Positions 6,995 to 13,883 of a DNA stretch of 15,415 bases are shown one piece after another. Origin of the DNA: Akkermansia sp. (lineage in GTDB: Bacteria; Verrucomicrobiota; Verrucomicrobiia; Verrucomicrobiales; Akkermansiaceae); NCBI GenBank assembly GCA_017379255.1, contig JAFNWZ010000287.1, positions 1 through 15,415 on the forward strand, in the 5' to 3' direction. How positions within the stretch are numbered: position 1 is the stretch's first letter; every line of letters begins with the position of its first letter. The position numbers were made by a program, and so were the translations under genes. The notes under the pieces were generated by a model. That model saw nothing but the letters and a program-made list of their open reading frames with translations, searched no databases and had not been told where the DNA came from.

Positions 6995-7603
6995 TTACTT
7001 CTGCAGAGCATCGACTGGCGGACTCTGTTGCTCCGGCGTCAGCTGACGGGCTATATCAACCACTCCATTTCTGATACTATAAACAATCCCGGCTACGGGC
7101 ATCATGAGCGCAATGCCACCTATGCTCAGCACCGTGCAGGGAACATCCACAGCCACAAAACTGATGCCGGCCAGAGGGTATGCCCACCAGGCATGAAGCG
7201 TTGCCTCTTCTTCCCCCATGAGATAAACCTCATCCTTTTCCAGAAATGAAAAAATATCCCGTGCCGGCAGTTTGGAATGCGCCGGGATGTCTTTCTGCCT
7301 GGCCAGCCTGCTCCACAAATTAAAAGAAACAGTGCACTCCTCCGGTTCAAAAACATCATCAACGCGAATGAGCTTTCCCTGGGGTGGCTGGGTCATTACC
7401 CAAGTCCAGGTTTTCAAGCCGCGCCGCTTGTACGTACCAACCCGGCCTTTAACATAGTGATGGTTCTTTTCATCAACAACCATGGAACCGGGGTCGATGG
7501 CTACGCCCTTATGCACGCGTCCCCAGTCTGCAATACGCTGGCTGGTATGAAACTGGCAGCCTGCCAGCGCAACCGCCAGACCGAATGAAACCAATCGTTT
7601 CAT
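6995..7603 (-). CDS. Predicted lipoprotein of unknown function
   Basis: 202 residues. A short signal peptide with lipobox LAGC places the lipidated cysteine at residue 16, so the protein should be anchored to an envelope membrane. The mature part is hydrophilic up to about residue 135 (DDVFEPEECTVSF; LEKDEVYLMGEEE), followed by a hydrophobic block (141-177) containing VDVPCTVLSIGG and a short Gln/Pro-rich tail. The 'VDVPCTV' region is faintly like YceK-type small lipoproteins, but I would not assign it. The start is firm: GGGAGG lies just upstream, and the ATG overlaps the nuclease stop by 4 nt. It is the last gene of the nrd operon; a functional link with ribonucleotide reduction is not evident. 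Confidence 0.75.
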   Translation of the reverse strand: MKRLVSFGLAVALAGCQFHTSQRIADWGRVHKGVAIDPGSMVVDEKNHHYVKGRVGTYKRRGLKTWTWVMTQPPQGKLIRVDDVFEPEECTVSFNLWSRLARQKDIPAHSKLPARDIFSFLEKDEVYLMGEEEATLHAWWAYPLAGISFVAVDVPCTVLSIGGIALMMPVAGIVYSIRNGVVDIARQLTPEQQSPPVDALQK

Positions 7604-8037
7604 GAATCCTCCCTTCTATGTTCGCTGCGAAAATTACGCGGACGGCAGGGAGACGCAGAAGCCCATATCCCCCTGCCCGCTGCACGCGCGCGAGCCTCCG
7701 CCTCGGTCAGCACCTCATCATCAGCCGCGTAGTGGCGGTAATGCCAGGCCAGACCTTCCTTGAGCATAAAGCGGTTCACATAGCGAGCCCCAGCGTAAAC
7801 CTTTCCCACATAGCGGCCATACTTATCAATGTCCTGCACCTCCACGCGAATCGGCTTATCATACACCAGGCGCGTCAGCTTCTTACGCGCAGTCAGAGCA
7901 AACTCCTGGTCTTTTTCCGGCGCGTCAATACCGAACAGGCGCACCCGCACGCGCTCACCACCGGGCAACTCCAGCAGCAGCGAATCACCATCTGCCACCC
8001 CAACGCAGATGCCCTCTAAATCAAAAGGGAAATCCAT
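7600..8037 (-). CDS. Staphylococcal nuclease-like (thermonuclease, SNase) protein
   Basis: 145 residues from the ATG at 8037. The SNase OB-fold signatures are in order: VGVADGDSLLLE (12-23), VRLFGIDAPE (32-41, with Arg33, Asp38 and Glu41 as the expected arginine/calcium/general-base set), DKYGRYVGKVY (71-81, Arg75 the second catalytic arginine), GLAWHYRHYA and the C-terminal AGRGIW. It should be a calcium-dependent phosphodiesterase acting on DNA or RNA. Unlike secreted thermonucleases it has no signal peptide, so it appears cytoplasmic. An in-frame TTG at 8052 gives five more residues, but GAAGG placed 8 nt before the ATG favours 8037. It lies 23 bp after the nrdG-like stop and overlaps the lipoprotein start by 4 nt. 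Confidence 0.88.
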   Translation of the reverse strand: MDFPFDLEGICVGVADGDSLLLELPGGERVRVRLFGIDAPEKDQEFALTARKKLTRLVYDKPIRVEVQDIDKYGRYVGKVYAGARYVNRFMLKEGLAWHYRHYAADDEVLTEAEARARAAGRGIWASASPCRPRNFRSEHRREDS

Positions 8038-8045
8038 ATTCAATG

Positions 8046-8050
8046 CCTTC
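8046..8050 (-). promoter_or_regulatory. Shine-Dalgarno site deciding the nuclease start
   Basis: GAAGG on the minus strand, 8 nt upstream of the ATG at 8037. It lies within the alternative TTG-started extension and therefore supports the ATG. Confidence 0.55.
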
Positions 8051-8060
8051 AATTCCCATA

Positions 8061-8762
8061 TTACCTGTACCGGTCCTCCGGGAAATTACGGTAACCGATG
8101 GTCAGCGGGCTCATGTCATCCAGCAGGCGGCGGTCGTAACGTCGCTTGGGGGGCTCCAGATTGCCGAGGGTCTTTCCCTTGTCGGGCTCAAAGAAGAACT
8201 GGAGGTAGTAGTTGCCGGTGTAGCCGAGGGCGTGGGTATCTCGAATCATGCGCAGGATGTCGGCTTCATCCAGCAGATCAGGGTGCACGGTGGTGCGCAC
8301 TTCGTGCTGCACACCATGCTGAATCAGGGTTGTAAGCGTTTCCTGATAACGCTCGAACAGCAGCGCGCCTCCGGGGACGCGCCAGCTGCGGTTAGAGGGC
8401 ATCTTGTTATCAAGAGCCACGTAATCAATGAGTTTTTCTTCCAGAAGAGCCCGGATGACATGCGGGTTGCTGCCGTTGGTGTCTACCTTGATGAGGTAGC
8501 CGAGTTTCTTGATCTCGCGGCAGACTTCAGCAATATCGGGGTTGAGGGTGGACTCTCCCCCGGAGAGCACAACGGCATCTAAGAAGCCGGCGCGCTCCCG
8601 GAGGAAAGCCATCTCATCCTGCCCACCGCCATGACTCAGAACGAGTTCCGGGTTATAGCAGTAGGGACAACGCAGATTACACCCTGTATACCAGAAAATG
8701 CAGGCCGCTTTTTTCGGATAATCCAGAAAGGTAAGCGGGGTGATATCTGCGGGGTGACGCAT
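8061..8762 (-). CDS. nrdG: Anaerobic ribonucleoside-triphosphate reductase activating protein (radical SAM)
   Basis: 233 residues from the ATG at 8762; an in-frame TTG at 8777 would add five. The radical-SAM cluster motif CNLRCPYC places the [4Fe-4S] ligands at Cys28, 32 and 35, followed by VVLSGGESTLNPD, a SAM-binding GGE motif, and a conserved VDTNGSNP. The N-terminal 'ITPLTFLDYPKKAACIFWYTGCNLRCPYCYN' style matches the NrdG2-like subfamily (TIGR02495). It reductively cleaves SAM and abstracts hydrogen from the reductase glycine to make the glycyl radical. Here the target glycine is predicted to be on the separate 70-residue protein encoded 21 bp upstream. It is cotranscribed with nrdD. Confidence 0.9.
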   Translation of the reverse strand: MRHPADITPLTFLDYPKKAACIFWYTGCNLRCPYCYNPELVLSHGGGQDEMAFLRERAGFLDAVVLSGGESTLNPDIAEVCREIKKLGYLIKVDTNGSNPHVIRALLEEKLIDYVALDNKMPSNRSWRVPGGALLFERYQETLTTLIQHGVQHEVRTTVHPDLLDEADILRMIRDTHALGYTGNYYLQFFFEPDKGKTLGNLEPPKRRYDRRLLDDMSPLTIGYRNFPEDRYR

Positions 8763-8783
8763 AACCTTTGTTCGCAACGCGAA

Positions 8784-8996
8784 TTACTTGAGGATGGCGT
8801 CGCAGCCACAGCCGCAGGGCTCTTCGAAGTGGGCGCGTTCCTCGAACTCACCCTGCTTGCCTGCGTTGAAGGTCTCCACCGGACGGTGGTAGCCCATCAC
8901 GCGGGTGTACACGGTGCACTTGGTGCGCTCCTCAGCATGCTCAGCGAGAATCTGCTCGTCAGTCTTGTATACGGGTTTTACTTCCGGGTTGCTCAT
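8784..8996 (-). CDS. Detached glycyl-radical domain of class III ribonucleotide reductase (small NrdD subunit)
   Basis: 70 residues. The core CTVYTRVMGYHRPVETFNAG and the following KQGEFEERAHF correspond to the extreme C-terminus of ordinary NrdD proteins, where the pattern RVxGYxRP..(W/F)N.GKxxEFxxR surrounds the radical-bearing glycine; here that is Gly35. The sequence ends in a cysteine-rich CGCGC (61-65) with a short tail, possibly a metal site. The 705-residue NrdD just upstream stops after its zinc-binding cysteines and lacks this motif, so the two probably assemble into one enzyme. The ATG at 8996 is 43 bp after the nrdD stop and in a different frame, so simple readthrough cannot join them. 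No clear Shine-Dalgarno is visible. A spare-part role like that of YfiD/GrcA for pyruvate formate-lyase is an alternative, but no intact NrdD copy is in view. Confidence 0.85.
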   Translation of the reverse strand: MSNPEVKPVYKTDEQILAEHAEERTKCTVYTRVMGYHRPVETFNAGKQGEFEERAHFEEPCGCGCDAILK

Positions 8997-9039
8997 GTTC
9001 GTGTTGTTTCTATTGGTTTGGGGTTGGTTGAAATCAGCT

Positions 9040-11157
9040 TCAGAAGAGCGGCAGCTCAGGCTGCTCCTCGGTGCGGGCGCGGTCGATAAGCTCCTGGTCG
9101 CAGAGCGGGCAGAAGTCGTGGCGGCCGCGGAGGTAGCCGTGCTTCTCGCACACGGAGAAGAGCGGAGTCACCGTGATGTAGGGCATCTTGAAGTTGGTGA
9201 GCACCTTGCGTACGATGTCGCGGCAGGCCTCGGGGGAGGAAATAGCCTCGTTCATGTACATGTGGAACACCGTACCGCCCGTGTAGCAGCACTGCAGCTT
9301 GTCCTGCATCTGCAGAGCCTTGAAAAGGTCGTGCGTATAGCCTGCCGGCAGCTGGGAGCTGTTGGTGTAGTAACGGTGACCGGGAGTACCACTCTGGATG
9401 ATGTCCGGGAAGCGCTTCTGGTCTTCGCGGGCGAAGCGGTGGGTCGTGCCTTCGGCGGGGGTAGCCTCCAGGTTGTACAGGTTGCCAGTGGTTTCCTGGT
9501 AACCGCGTATGCGTTCGCGCATGAAGTGCAGCACCTCCTCGGCAAAGGCGATACCCTGCGGCTCGGCCGTGTTCATCGTGTCGTTGGAGAAGTTGCGCAG
9601 CATTTCGTTCATACCGTTCAGACCAATGGTGGAGAAGTGGTTGCGCAGGTGCGGCAGGTAGCGCTTGGTGTAGGGATACAGACCGCGCTCGTACAGCGTG
9701 TTGATGAATACGCGCTTCTTCTCCAGGGTATCCTTGGCCAGATCCATGAGCTCGCCGAGCTTGCTGTACAGCAGGTTCTTGTTGCCCTTGTACAGGTAGC
9801 CGAGGCGGGCCAGGTTGATGGTCACCACGCCGATGGAACCGGTCATTTCAGCAGAGCCGAAGAGACCACCGCCACGCTTGAGGAGTTCGCGCAAATCGAG
9901 CTGCAGGCGGCAGCACATGGAGCGCACGGCATCCGGCTTGTATGCCTCTTCGTCGATGACCTTGTTGCCGTTCTCGTCATACTTGTACTGGGAACCCACG
10001 AAGTTCTGGAAGTAGGAGGAACCAATCTTGGCGGCGTTCTCGAAAAGCAGCGGCACGTTCTCGCCGTCCCAGTCAAAGTCCTCGGTGATGTTCACCGTGG
10101 GGATCGGGAAGGTGAAAGGCTGACCGGTGCTGTCGCCTTCGGTAAGCACCTCGTAGAAAGCCTTCTGGATGACCATCATTTCCTTCTGGAAGTGCTTGTA
10201 GGTGAGGTCGGTCAGGCTATCCACACCACGCTCGCGGGCAATGGCAAGCAGGTTCTCATCCTCCAGGCCTTCAAAGATGTGCTGGTTGCTGGACATGGGA
10301 GTCTGCTCGCGCAGGTCGCGGGGCACGGTCCAGTCGATGGTCACGTTGGTGAACGGGCTCTGCCCCCAGCGGCTGGGCACGTTCAGGTTGTACACGAAAC
10401 CACGCAGAGCCTTCTTAACCGCCTTGTAAGGCAGCTGGTCCTTGAACAGGTACGGGGAAAGATAGGTATCAAAGGAGCTGAAAGCCTGTGCACCGGCCCA
10501 TTCGCTCTGCAGAATGCCCAGGAAGTTGGCCATCTGACCCAGTGCCTCGCGGAAGTGCTTGGGAGGCCGGCTGTTCACGCGGCTGCGCACGCCGTTGAAG
10601 CCTTCGTTGAGCAGGGCGCGCAGACTCCAGCCGGCGCAGTAACCGGTGAGGCAGTCAAGGTCATGGATGTGGTAGTCGCCATTGCGGTGGGCGGCACCTT
10701 CCTCCGGGGTGTACACCTGGTCGAGCCAGTAGTTGGCAATCACCTTACCGGCGGTGTTGTTCACCAGGCCGGCGTTGGAATAAGTGGTATTGGAGTTGGC
10801 CTTGATGCGCCAGTCGGTATTGCCTACATACTCCTCAATAGTCTGCTTACAATCAACCCAGGTATTGCCCTTGTAGAGACCGGCAATCTGCTCACGCTGC
10901 AGCTTGTGCAGGAAACGGTATTTAATGAAATTACGGGCTGTGTCGTAAGCGCCGGCGCGCATCAGTTCCTTTTCGATGCGGTCCTGCACCATTTCCACAG
11001 GCAGATATTCTTCGTGCTTCAGCTTATCCAGCACATTGGCGTATACAAGAGGATTGTACTCCTCCTGTGAGGCGTGGAATGCTTTCTCGATGGCCTGCTG
11101 TACCTTGTAGGCCTCGAAGCGTTCACGCTTACCGTTTCGTTTGATGATTTCAGGCAT
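9040..11157 (-). CDS. nrdD: Anaerobic ribonucleoside-triphosphate reductase, large subunit lacking the glycyl-radical tail
   Basis: 705 residues. The N-terminal ATP-cone (about 1-95; MPEIIKRNGKRERFEAYKVQ) gives allosteric control by ATP/dATP. The catalytic barrel includes HIHDLDCLTGYCAGWSL (163-179, candidate active-site cysteines 169/174), SMCCRLQLD (413-421) and an NLARLGYLYKGN strand. The C-terminus carries zinc-type ligands FSVCEKHGYL and CPLC (Cys670, 683, 686). The enzyme makes dNTPs from NTPs without oxygen, probably with formate as reductant. It ends as EQPELPLF without the RVxGY glycyl-radical segment normally following the zinc site; that segment is the next gene. Start ATG at 11157 agrees with the ATP-cone N-terminus. 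Two NrdR-box-like sites lie 146-193 bp upstream. A 721-codon open frame opposite this gene is a codon-bias shadow. Confidence 0.95.
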   Translation of the reverse strand: MPEIIKRNGKRERFEAYKVQQAIEKAFHASQEEYNPLVYANVLDKLKHEEYLPVEMVQDRIEKELMRAGAYDTARNFIKYRFLHKLQREQIAGLYKGNTWVDCKQTIEEYVGNTDWRIKANSNTTYSNAGLVNNTAGKVIANYWLDQVYTPEEGAAHRNGDYHIHDLDCLTGYCAGWSLRALLNEGFNGVRSRVNSRPPKHFREALGQMANFLGILQSEWAGAQAFSSFDTYLSPYLFKDQLPYKAVKKALRGFVYNLNVPSRWGQSPFTNVTIDWTVPRDLREQTPMSSNQHIFEGLEDENLLAIARERGVDSLTDLTYKHFQKEMMVIQKAFYEVLTEGDSTGQPFTFPIPTVNITEDFDWDGENVPLLFENAAKIGSSYFQNFVGSQYKYDENGNKVIDEEAYKPDAVRSMCCRLQLDLRELLKRGGGLFGSAEMTGSIGVVTINLARLGYLYKGNKNLLYSKLGELMDLAKDTLEKKRVFINTLYERGLYPYTKRYLPHLRNHFSTIGLNGMNEMLRNFSNDTMNTAEPQGIAFAEEVLHFMRERIRGYQETTGNLYNLEATPAEGTTHRFAREDQKRFPDIIQSGTPGHRYYTNSSQLPAGYTHDLFKALQMQDKLQCCYTGGTVFHMYMNEAISSPEACRDIVRKVLTNFKMPYITVTPLFSVCEKHGYLRGRHDFCPLCDQELIDRARTEEQPELPLF

Positions 11158-11302
11158 ATTGCGTAGAGGTTGTAGAGAGTTTCTGAAACCCGTTTACCGG
11201 GGCAATCCGGCAGGCGGGTTCCTGCGCGGTGCACGGGGTCAACTCTATCATTCAGAATACCACTTTGCAAGAAAAAAGTTCCATACGGTCGCACTTTTCT
11301 TT

Positions 11303-11318
11303 ACACAAAATATAGAAT
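11303..11318. promoter_or_regulatory. NrdR-box-like site 1 upstream of nrdD
   Basis: The 16-mer beginning ACACAAAATATAG matches the NrdR-box consensus ACACWATATATWGTGT, as I remember it, at 13 of 16 positions. NrdR represses ribonucleotide reductase operons when dATP is plentiful. A possible -10 (TATATT on the minus strand) lies in it, so binding would block transcription. Confidence 0.6.
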
Positions 11319-11334
11319 AAAGAATCCACTTCGC

Positions 11335-11350
11335 ATACAACATATTGTAT
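11335..11350. promoter_or_regulatory. NrdR-box-like site 2 upstream of nrdD
   Basis: ATACAA/TTGTAT arms around CATA; 13 of 16 positions match the NrdR-box consensus. It starts exactly 32 bp from site 1 (16-bp gap), which is the three-helical-turn spacing usual for paired NrdR boxes. Confidence 0.65.
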
Positions 11351-11513
11351 TGTTGCAGTGTTTTATGTATTTTAGAATTCTTCTCATTTAAGAAAAGTTA
11401 AGCAGCGCTGCAAAGCGTTGAAACAAGGGGATTCCGCACCCGGGAAAGGCATTTTGCGGCAAGGCTGTATATAGTGTATCAACTACAGCCACACCCCAAA
11501 ATATAGCGGGTAG

Positions 11514-11543
11514 AAAAAAGGCATCAATTCTGCGCCCAGATGC
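11514..11543 (-). terminator. Weak candidate intrinsic terminator after the argF-sufE-methyltransferase operon
   Basis: On the minus strand, a 5-bp stem GCATC/GATGC overlaps the end of the methyltransferase gene and is followed by six T residues (plus-strand A run at 11514-11519). The stem is short and the loop long, so termination may be partial. Confidence 0.3.
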
Positions 11544-12408
11544 ACTTGAGATAGGGCTCGCCGTCAAAATCAAAGGGCATGGGCACGGGAATGAGCCTGG
11601 CAGAGGGGATTCCGGCCGACACCATGCGCCGGAATGCCGACGGGGACAATTTACGGCAATTAGTGGAGCAGAGAATGCGGCCACCAGGTGCAAGAATGGC
11701 CGCCGCAAGGTTGACAAGATGGCCGTAATCTTTCTCGACCCGCCAGATGTGCCCCTTTTCATCTCGGGAGAAAGTAGGCGGGTCAAGAATAATGATATCG
11801 AACAAGCGTCCCTGGCGCGCAAAGCGATCCATCCAATGCAAGGCATCGCCCTTGCAGAAGTAATGGGCATCCGGGTCCACATCATTCAGCGCCATATTCT
11901 CACGGCACCAGCTCAGGCAGGGCTGGGCCAGGTCAAGAGTCGTGGTCTGCGCACCGGCAAGCGCAGCACACACAGAAAAAGCCCCGGTATACGCAAAAGT
12001 ATTGAGCACCTTCATCCCGGGGCGGCACAGGGAACGCAACTCTGCACGGTTGTCCCGCTGATCCAGGAAGATACCCTGGGAATACCCTGCCCCCATATCC
12101 ATGAGGTAGCGGACGCCATTCTCCTGAATCACAAAGCGCAGGGGAACCGCGGGTCCACAGAGGAACTGCGGCGGCTCCTTCACATCCTTATCCAGCCGTT
12201 TCACATACACCGGACGCCCGGTTGCCTTGAGCATATCCTTAAGCGCAGGCGGCAACGCCGTATCGCGCAGCGAAACCAGCAGGCGGTCTGCCAGAGCATC
12301 AATGAACACACCCGGCCAAGGCGCACCATCCGCCACACGGAAAGCATCCGTAGCGGGTGGCAGCTTGGCCAGGCGCTGGTCAATGATTTTCTGGAGGGTG
12401 GTACTCAC
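11524..12408 (-). CDS. Class I SAM-dependent methyltransferase, RlmI/RlmK-like rRNA methylase
   Basis: 294 residues. The signatures are those of 23S rRNA methyltransferases of the RlmI/RlmK group: GIFLDQR (112-118), SAM motif I VLNTFAYTGAFS (134-145), acidic loop LDLAQ (158-162), and motif IV LDPPTFSR (208-215). 'DPPTFS' points to the RlmK (m7G) side rather than the cysteine-containing m5C catalysts. An N-terminal PUA domain is absent, so the substrate is not certain. The start is a GTG overlapping the sufE stop (GTGA), and no Shine-Dalgarno is visible, consistent with coupled translation. It is the last gene of the operon argF, sufE, methyltransferase. Confidence 0.85.
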   Translation of the reverse strand: MSTTLQKIIDQRLAKLPPATDAFRVADGAPWPGVFIDALADRLLVSLRDTALPPALKDMLKATGRPVYVKRLDKDVKEPPQFLCGPAVPLRFVIQENGVRYLMDMGAGYSQGIFLDQRDNRAELRSLCRPGMKVLNTFAYTGAFSVCAALAGAQTTTLDLAQPCLSWCRENMALNDVDPDAHYFCKGDALHWMDRFARQGRLFDIIILDPPTFSRDEKGHIWRVEKDYGHLVNLAAAILAPGGRILCSTNCRKLSPSAFRRMVSAGIPSARLIPVPMPFDFDGEPYLKCIWAQN

Positions 12409-12830
12409 AGCAGGAAGGTTTTGGAAGCTACATCAGCAGCCTTGCGGATGGTGGCCGCCATGGAAGTAAGCGCATTGGCGCGGGTGGAGGCCAGATGTTC
12501 CTTGAGGCCGCAGTCATCGAGCCGGCTCAGATCGGCTGCCAGAATCTCCACAGGCGTAAGGCCGGAGAGCAGACGGATAAACAGCGCAATGAGGCCCTTG
12601 GTGATGAGGGAGTCACTATCTGCATGAATGATAAGCTTGCCATCATCCATCTCAGTGCCCACCCACACGCGGCTCTGGCATCCTTTGATAAGGTTGCCAT
12701 TCTTGCGGAATTTCTCCGGCATCGCCGGCAGGCGGCGACCTTGTGAAATGATGAACTCATACTTCTCCGTCCAGTCTTCAAAGACGGACATATCATCGAG
12801 AAGCTCCTCTATACGTGCATTGTAATCCAT
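12405..12830 (-). CDS. sufE: Cysteine desulfuration protein SufE
   Basis: 141 residues, the usual SufE length. The acceptor cysteine is Cys51 in GCQSRVW, the same number as in E. coli SufE, and MPEKFRKNGNLIKGCQS is the typical approach to it. C-terminal helices include LITKGLIALFIRLLSGLTP and a terminal segment rich in Ala. SufE takes sulfane sulfur from the cysteine desulfurase SufS and passes it to the Fe-S scaffold. No sufS, sufB, sufC or sufD gene is in the window, so this is an isolated sufE. Its ATG overlaps the argF stop by one base (TAATG) and its stop overlaps the next start by four, indicating a tight operon. Confidence 0.93.
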   Translation of the reverse strand: MDYNARIEELLDDMSVFEDWTEKYEFIISQGRRLPAMPEKFRKNGNLIKGCQSRVWVGTEMDDGKLIIHADSDSLITKGLIALFIRLLSGLTPVEILAADLSRLDDCGLKEHLASTRANALTSMAATIRKAADVASKTFLL

Positions 12831-13750
12831 TACTTGCAGCAGCGGCTTTTGGCAAGCGTATAAAGCACAGCCTTCTGGGCGTGCAGACGGTTTTCAGCCT
12901 CGCGGAAAATGACAGGAGCATTGGATTCCAGCACCTCATCCGTGATTTCATAGCCACGGTAGGCCGGCAGGCAGTGCAGCACAATGTGGCCGGGAGCCGC
13001 CAGCTTCAGCAACTCATCATTCACCTGATAGGGGAAGAAAGCCTTTTCCTTGGTGCCCTTCTCTGCCTCCTGGCCCATGGAAATCCAGGTATCGGTGTTA
13101 ATCACCATGCAGTCGCGCACGGCTTCGGCAGCATCCGTGGTGCAGATGATGTTCGGGCAATCAAGAGCCGCAAGCGTCTCAGCCTTGGGCAGGGCCTGCT
13201 CAGGGCCGGCCAGCATCAGCGTGAAGCCCAGGTGCTTGGCAGCCCACATCCAGGAACGGCCCATGTTGTTATCCACATCGCCCAGGAAAGCAATCTTCAT
13301 TCCCTTCCAGGCCCCCACGCCATACTGCTCCTCAATGGTGAGCAGATCTGCCAGAATCTGGCAGGGGTGCTCCAGGTCGGTCAGCGCATTGATGGTGGGC
13401 AGCTTGGAATAATCGGCAAAATCCACCACATCCTGCTGGTCATAAGTGCGGATGATGGCGCCGTGAATCATGCGGCCCAGCACGCGGGCGGTGTCCTTGA
13501 TAGGCTCACCACGGCCCAGCTGGATATCACGGGTGGAGAGGAACATGGGGCGACCGCCCAGCTCGGAGATACCTACCTCAAATGAAACACGCGTGCGCGT
13601 GGAGGACTTGGAGAAAATCAGCGCCCAGGTCTGCCCGGCCAAAGGCTGTTCGGTGTGGCAACCACGCTCTGCCTTAAGCTTGTGGCCCAGGGCAAGCAGT
13701 TCACAAATCTGGTCGCCAGTCAGTTCTTCAATGGAAAGAAGGTTTTTCAT
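12830..13750 (-). CDS. argF: Ornithine carbamoyltransferase
   Basis: 306 residues, typical for the family. Carbamoyl-phosphate site SSTRTR (49-54), HPCQ (128-131), the ornithine-binding SMG loop with Asp220 in NTDTWISMG (218-226), and HCLPAYRG (259-266) with catalytic Cys260. The intact SMG loop and Asp favour true ornithine carbamoyltransferase over N-acetyl- or N-succinylornithine relatives. It makes citrulline from ornithine and carbamoyl phosphate for arginine synthesis; whether it also works in the catabolic direction cannot be judged. AAAGAG lies just before the ATG. A -10-like TATAAA (13761-13756) lies only 5 nt from the start without a good -35 box, suggesting activator-dependent or near-leaderless expression. 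It is divergent from tdh. Confidence 0.95.
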   Translation of the reverse strand: MKNLLSIEELTGDQICELLALGHKLKAERGCHTEQPLAGQTWALIFSKSSTRTRVSFEVGISELGGRPMFLSTRDIQLGRGEPIKDTARVLGRMIHGAIIRTYDQQDVVDFADYSKLPTINALTDLEHPCQILADLLTIEEQYGVGAWKGMKIAFLGDVDNNMGRSWMWAAKHLGFTLMLAGPEQALPKAETLAALDCPNIICTTDAAEAVRDCMVINTDTWISMGQEAEKGTKEKAFFPYQVNDELLKLAAPGHIVLHCLPAYRGYEITDEVLESNAPVIFREAENRLHAQKAVLYTLAKSRCCK

Positions 13751-13803
13751 GACTCTTTATAGAAAAAAATTCCGGGAAAGCTGCACGGTAGCACTTTTGC
13801 CCG

Positions 13804-13852
13804 ATTCTGTAAAGTTCAGAATGAGTCAGCAGACGCAGAATAAAAAATTCTG
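13804..13852. promoter_or_regulatory. Two CAGAAT palindromes between argF and tdh, candidate tandem operators
   Basis: Palindrome 1 is ATTCTG-N7-CAGAAT (13804-13822) and palindrome 2 is CAGAAT-N5-ATTCTG (13836-13852). All four hexamers are exact, and the palindrome centres are 31 bp apart, about three helical turns. Palindrome 2 is slightly like an ArgR box (GAAT/ATTC around A/T), but its spacer is one base too long. Confidence 0.4.
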
Positions 13853-13874
13853 GCATGCTGCCATGTTGTGGCAG
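13851..13874. promoter_or_regulatory. Overlapping TGGCA/TGCCA palindromes upstream of tdh
   Basis: TGGCA-N3-TGCCA (13851-13863) shares its right arm with CTGCCA-N5-TGGCAG (13858-13874), giving three half-sites in 24 bp just upstream of the tdh promoter. This may be a regulator site or a DNA hairpin; no regulator is known for it. Confidence 0.3.
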
Positions 13875-13883
13875 ATATTTGGC

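Larger units (their letters stand above)
11158..11523. other. 366-bp intergenic region: nrdD control region and trailer of the methyltransferase operon
   Basis: No convincing gene is present. From the right, it holds an oligo-T tract (minus strand) after the methyltransferase stop, an inverted repeat GGCTGTA/TACAGCC (11463-11490, 14-nt loop), a 10-bp palindrome GCAGCGCTGC (11402-11411), an AT-rich stretch with two NrdR-box-like sites (11303-11350), and about 140 bp of nrdD leader. The leader includes a small CCCG/CGGG hairpin near 11190-11203. I could not match the leader to a known riboswitch. Confidence 0.6.

Noticed and set aside
8997-9039. Sequencing frameshift or programmed recoding joining NrdD to the small glycyl-radical protein
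   Set aside because: The stop, the 43-bp spacer and a fresh ATG with an added non-homologous N-terminus argue for two genes; no slippery run is seen at the nrdD end. Read-level verification would still be decisive.
8905-11070. A 721-codon open frame on the plus strand opposite nrdD
   Set aside because: It is fully antisense to the clearly conserved nrdD, has low-complexity Val/Leu/Ala/Gly/His-rich composition with no recognisable domain, and is explained by GC-rich third positions of the real gene.
11158-11300. A riboswitch in the nrdD leader
   Set aside because: Only one small hairpin is seen and none of the conserved cobalamin-riboswitch elements I could look for; class III reductase also does not use B12.
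11719-12627. A 302-codon plus-strand frame across the methylase and sufE genes
   Set aside because: Antisense to two well-supported genes, spans their junction, and shows no family signature.
13836-13852. A classical ArgR box upstream of argF
   Set aside because: GAAT/ATTC arms are present, but the spacer is 5 rather than 4 bases, and the partner palindrome has a 7-base spacer. I report it as an unassigned operator instead.
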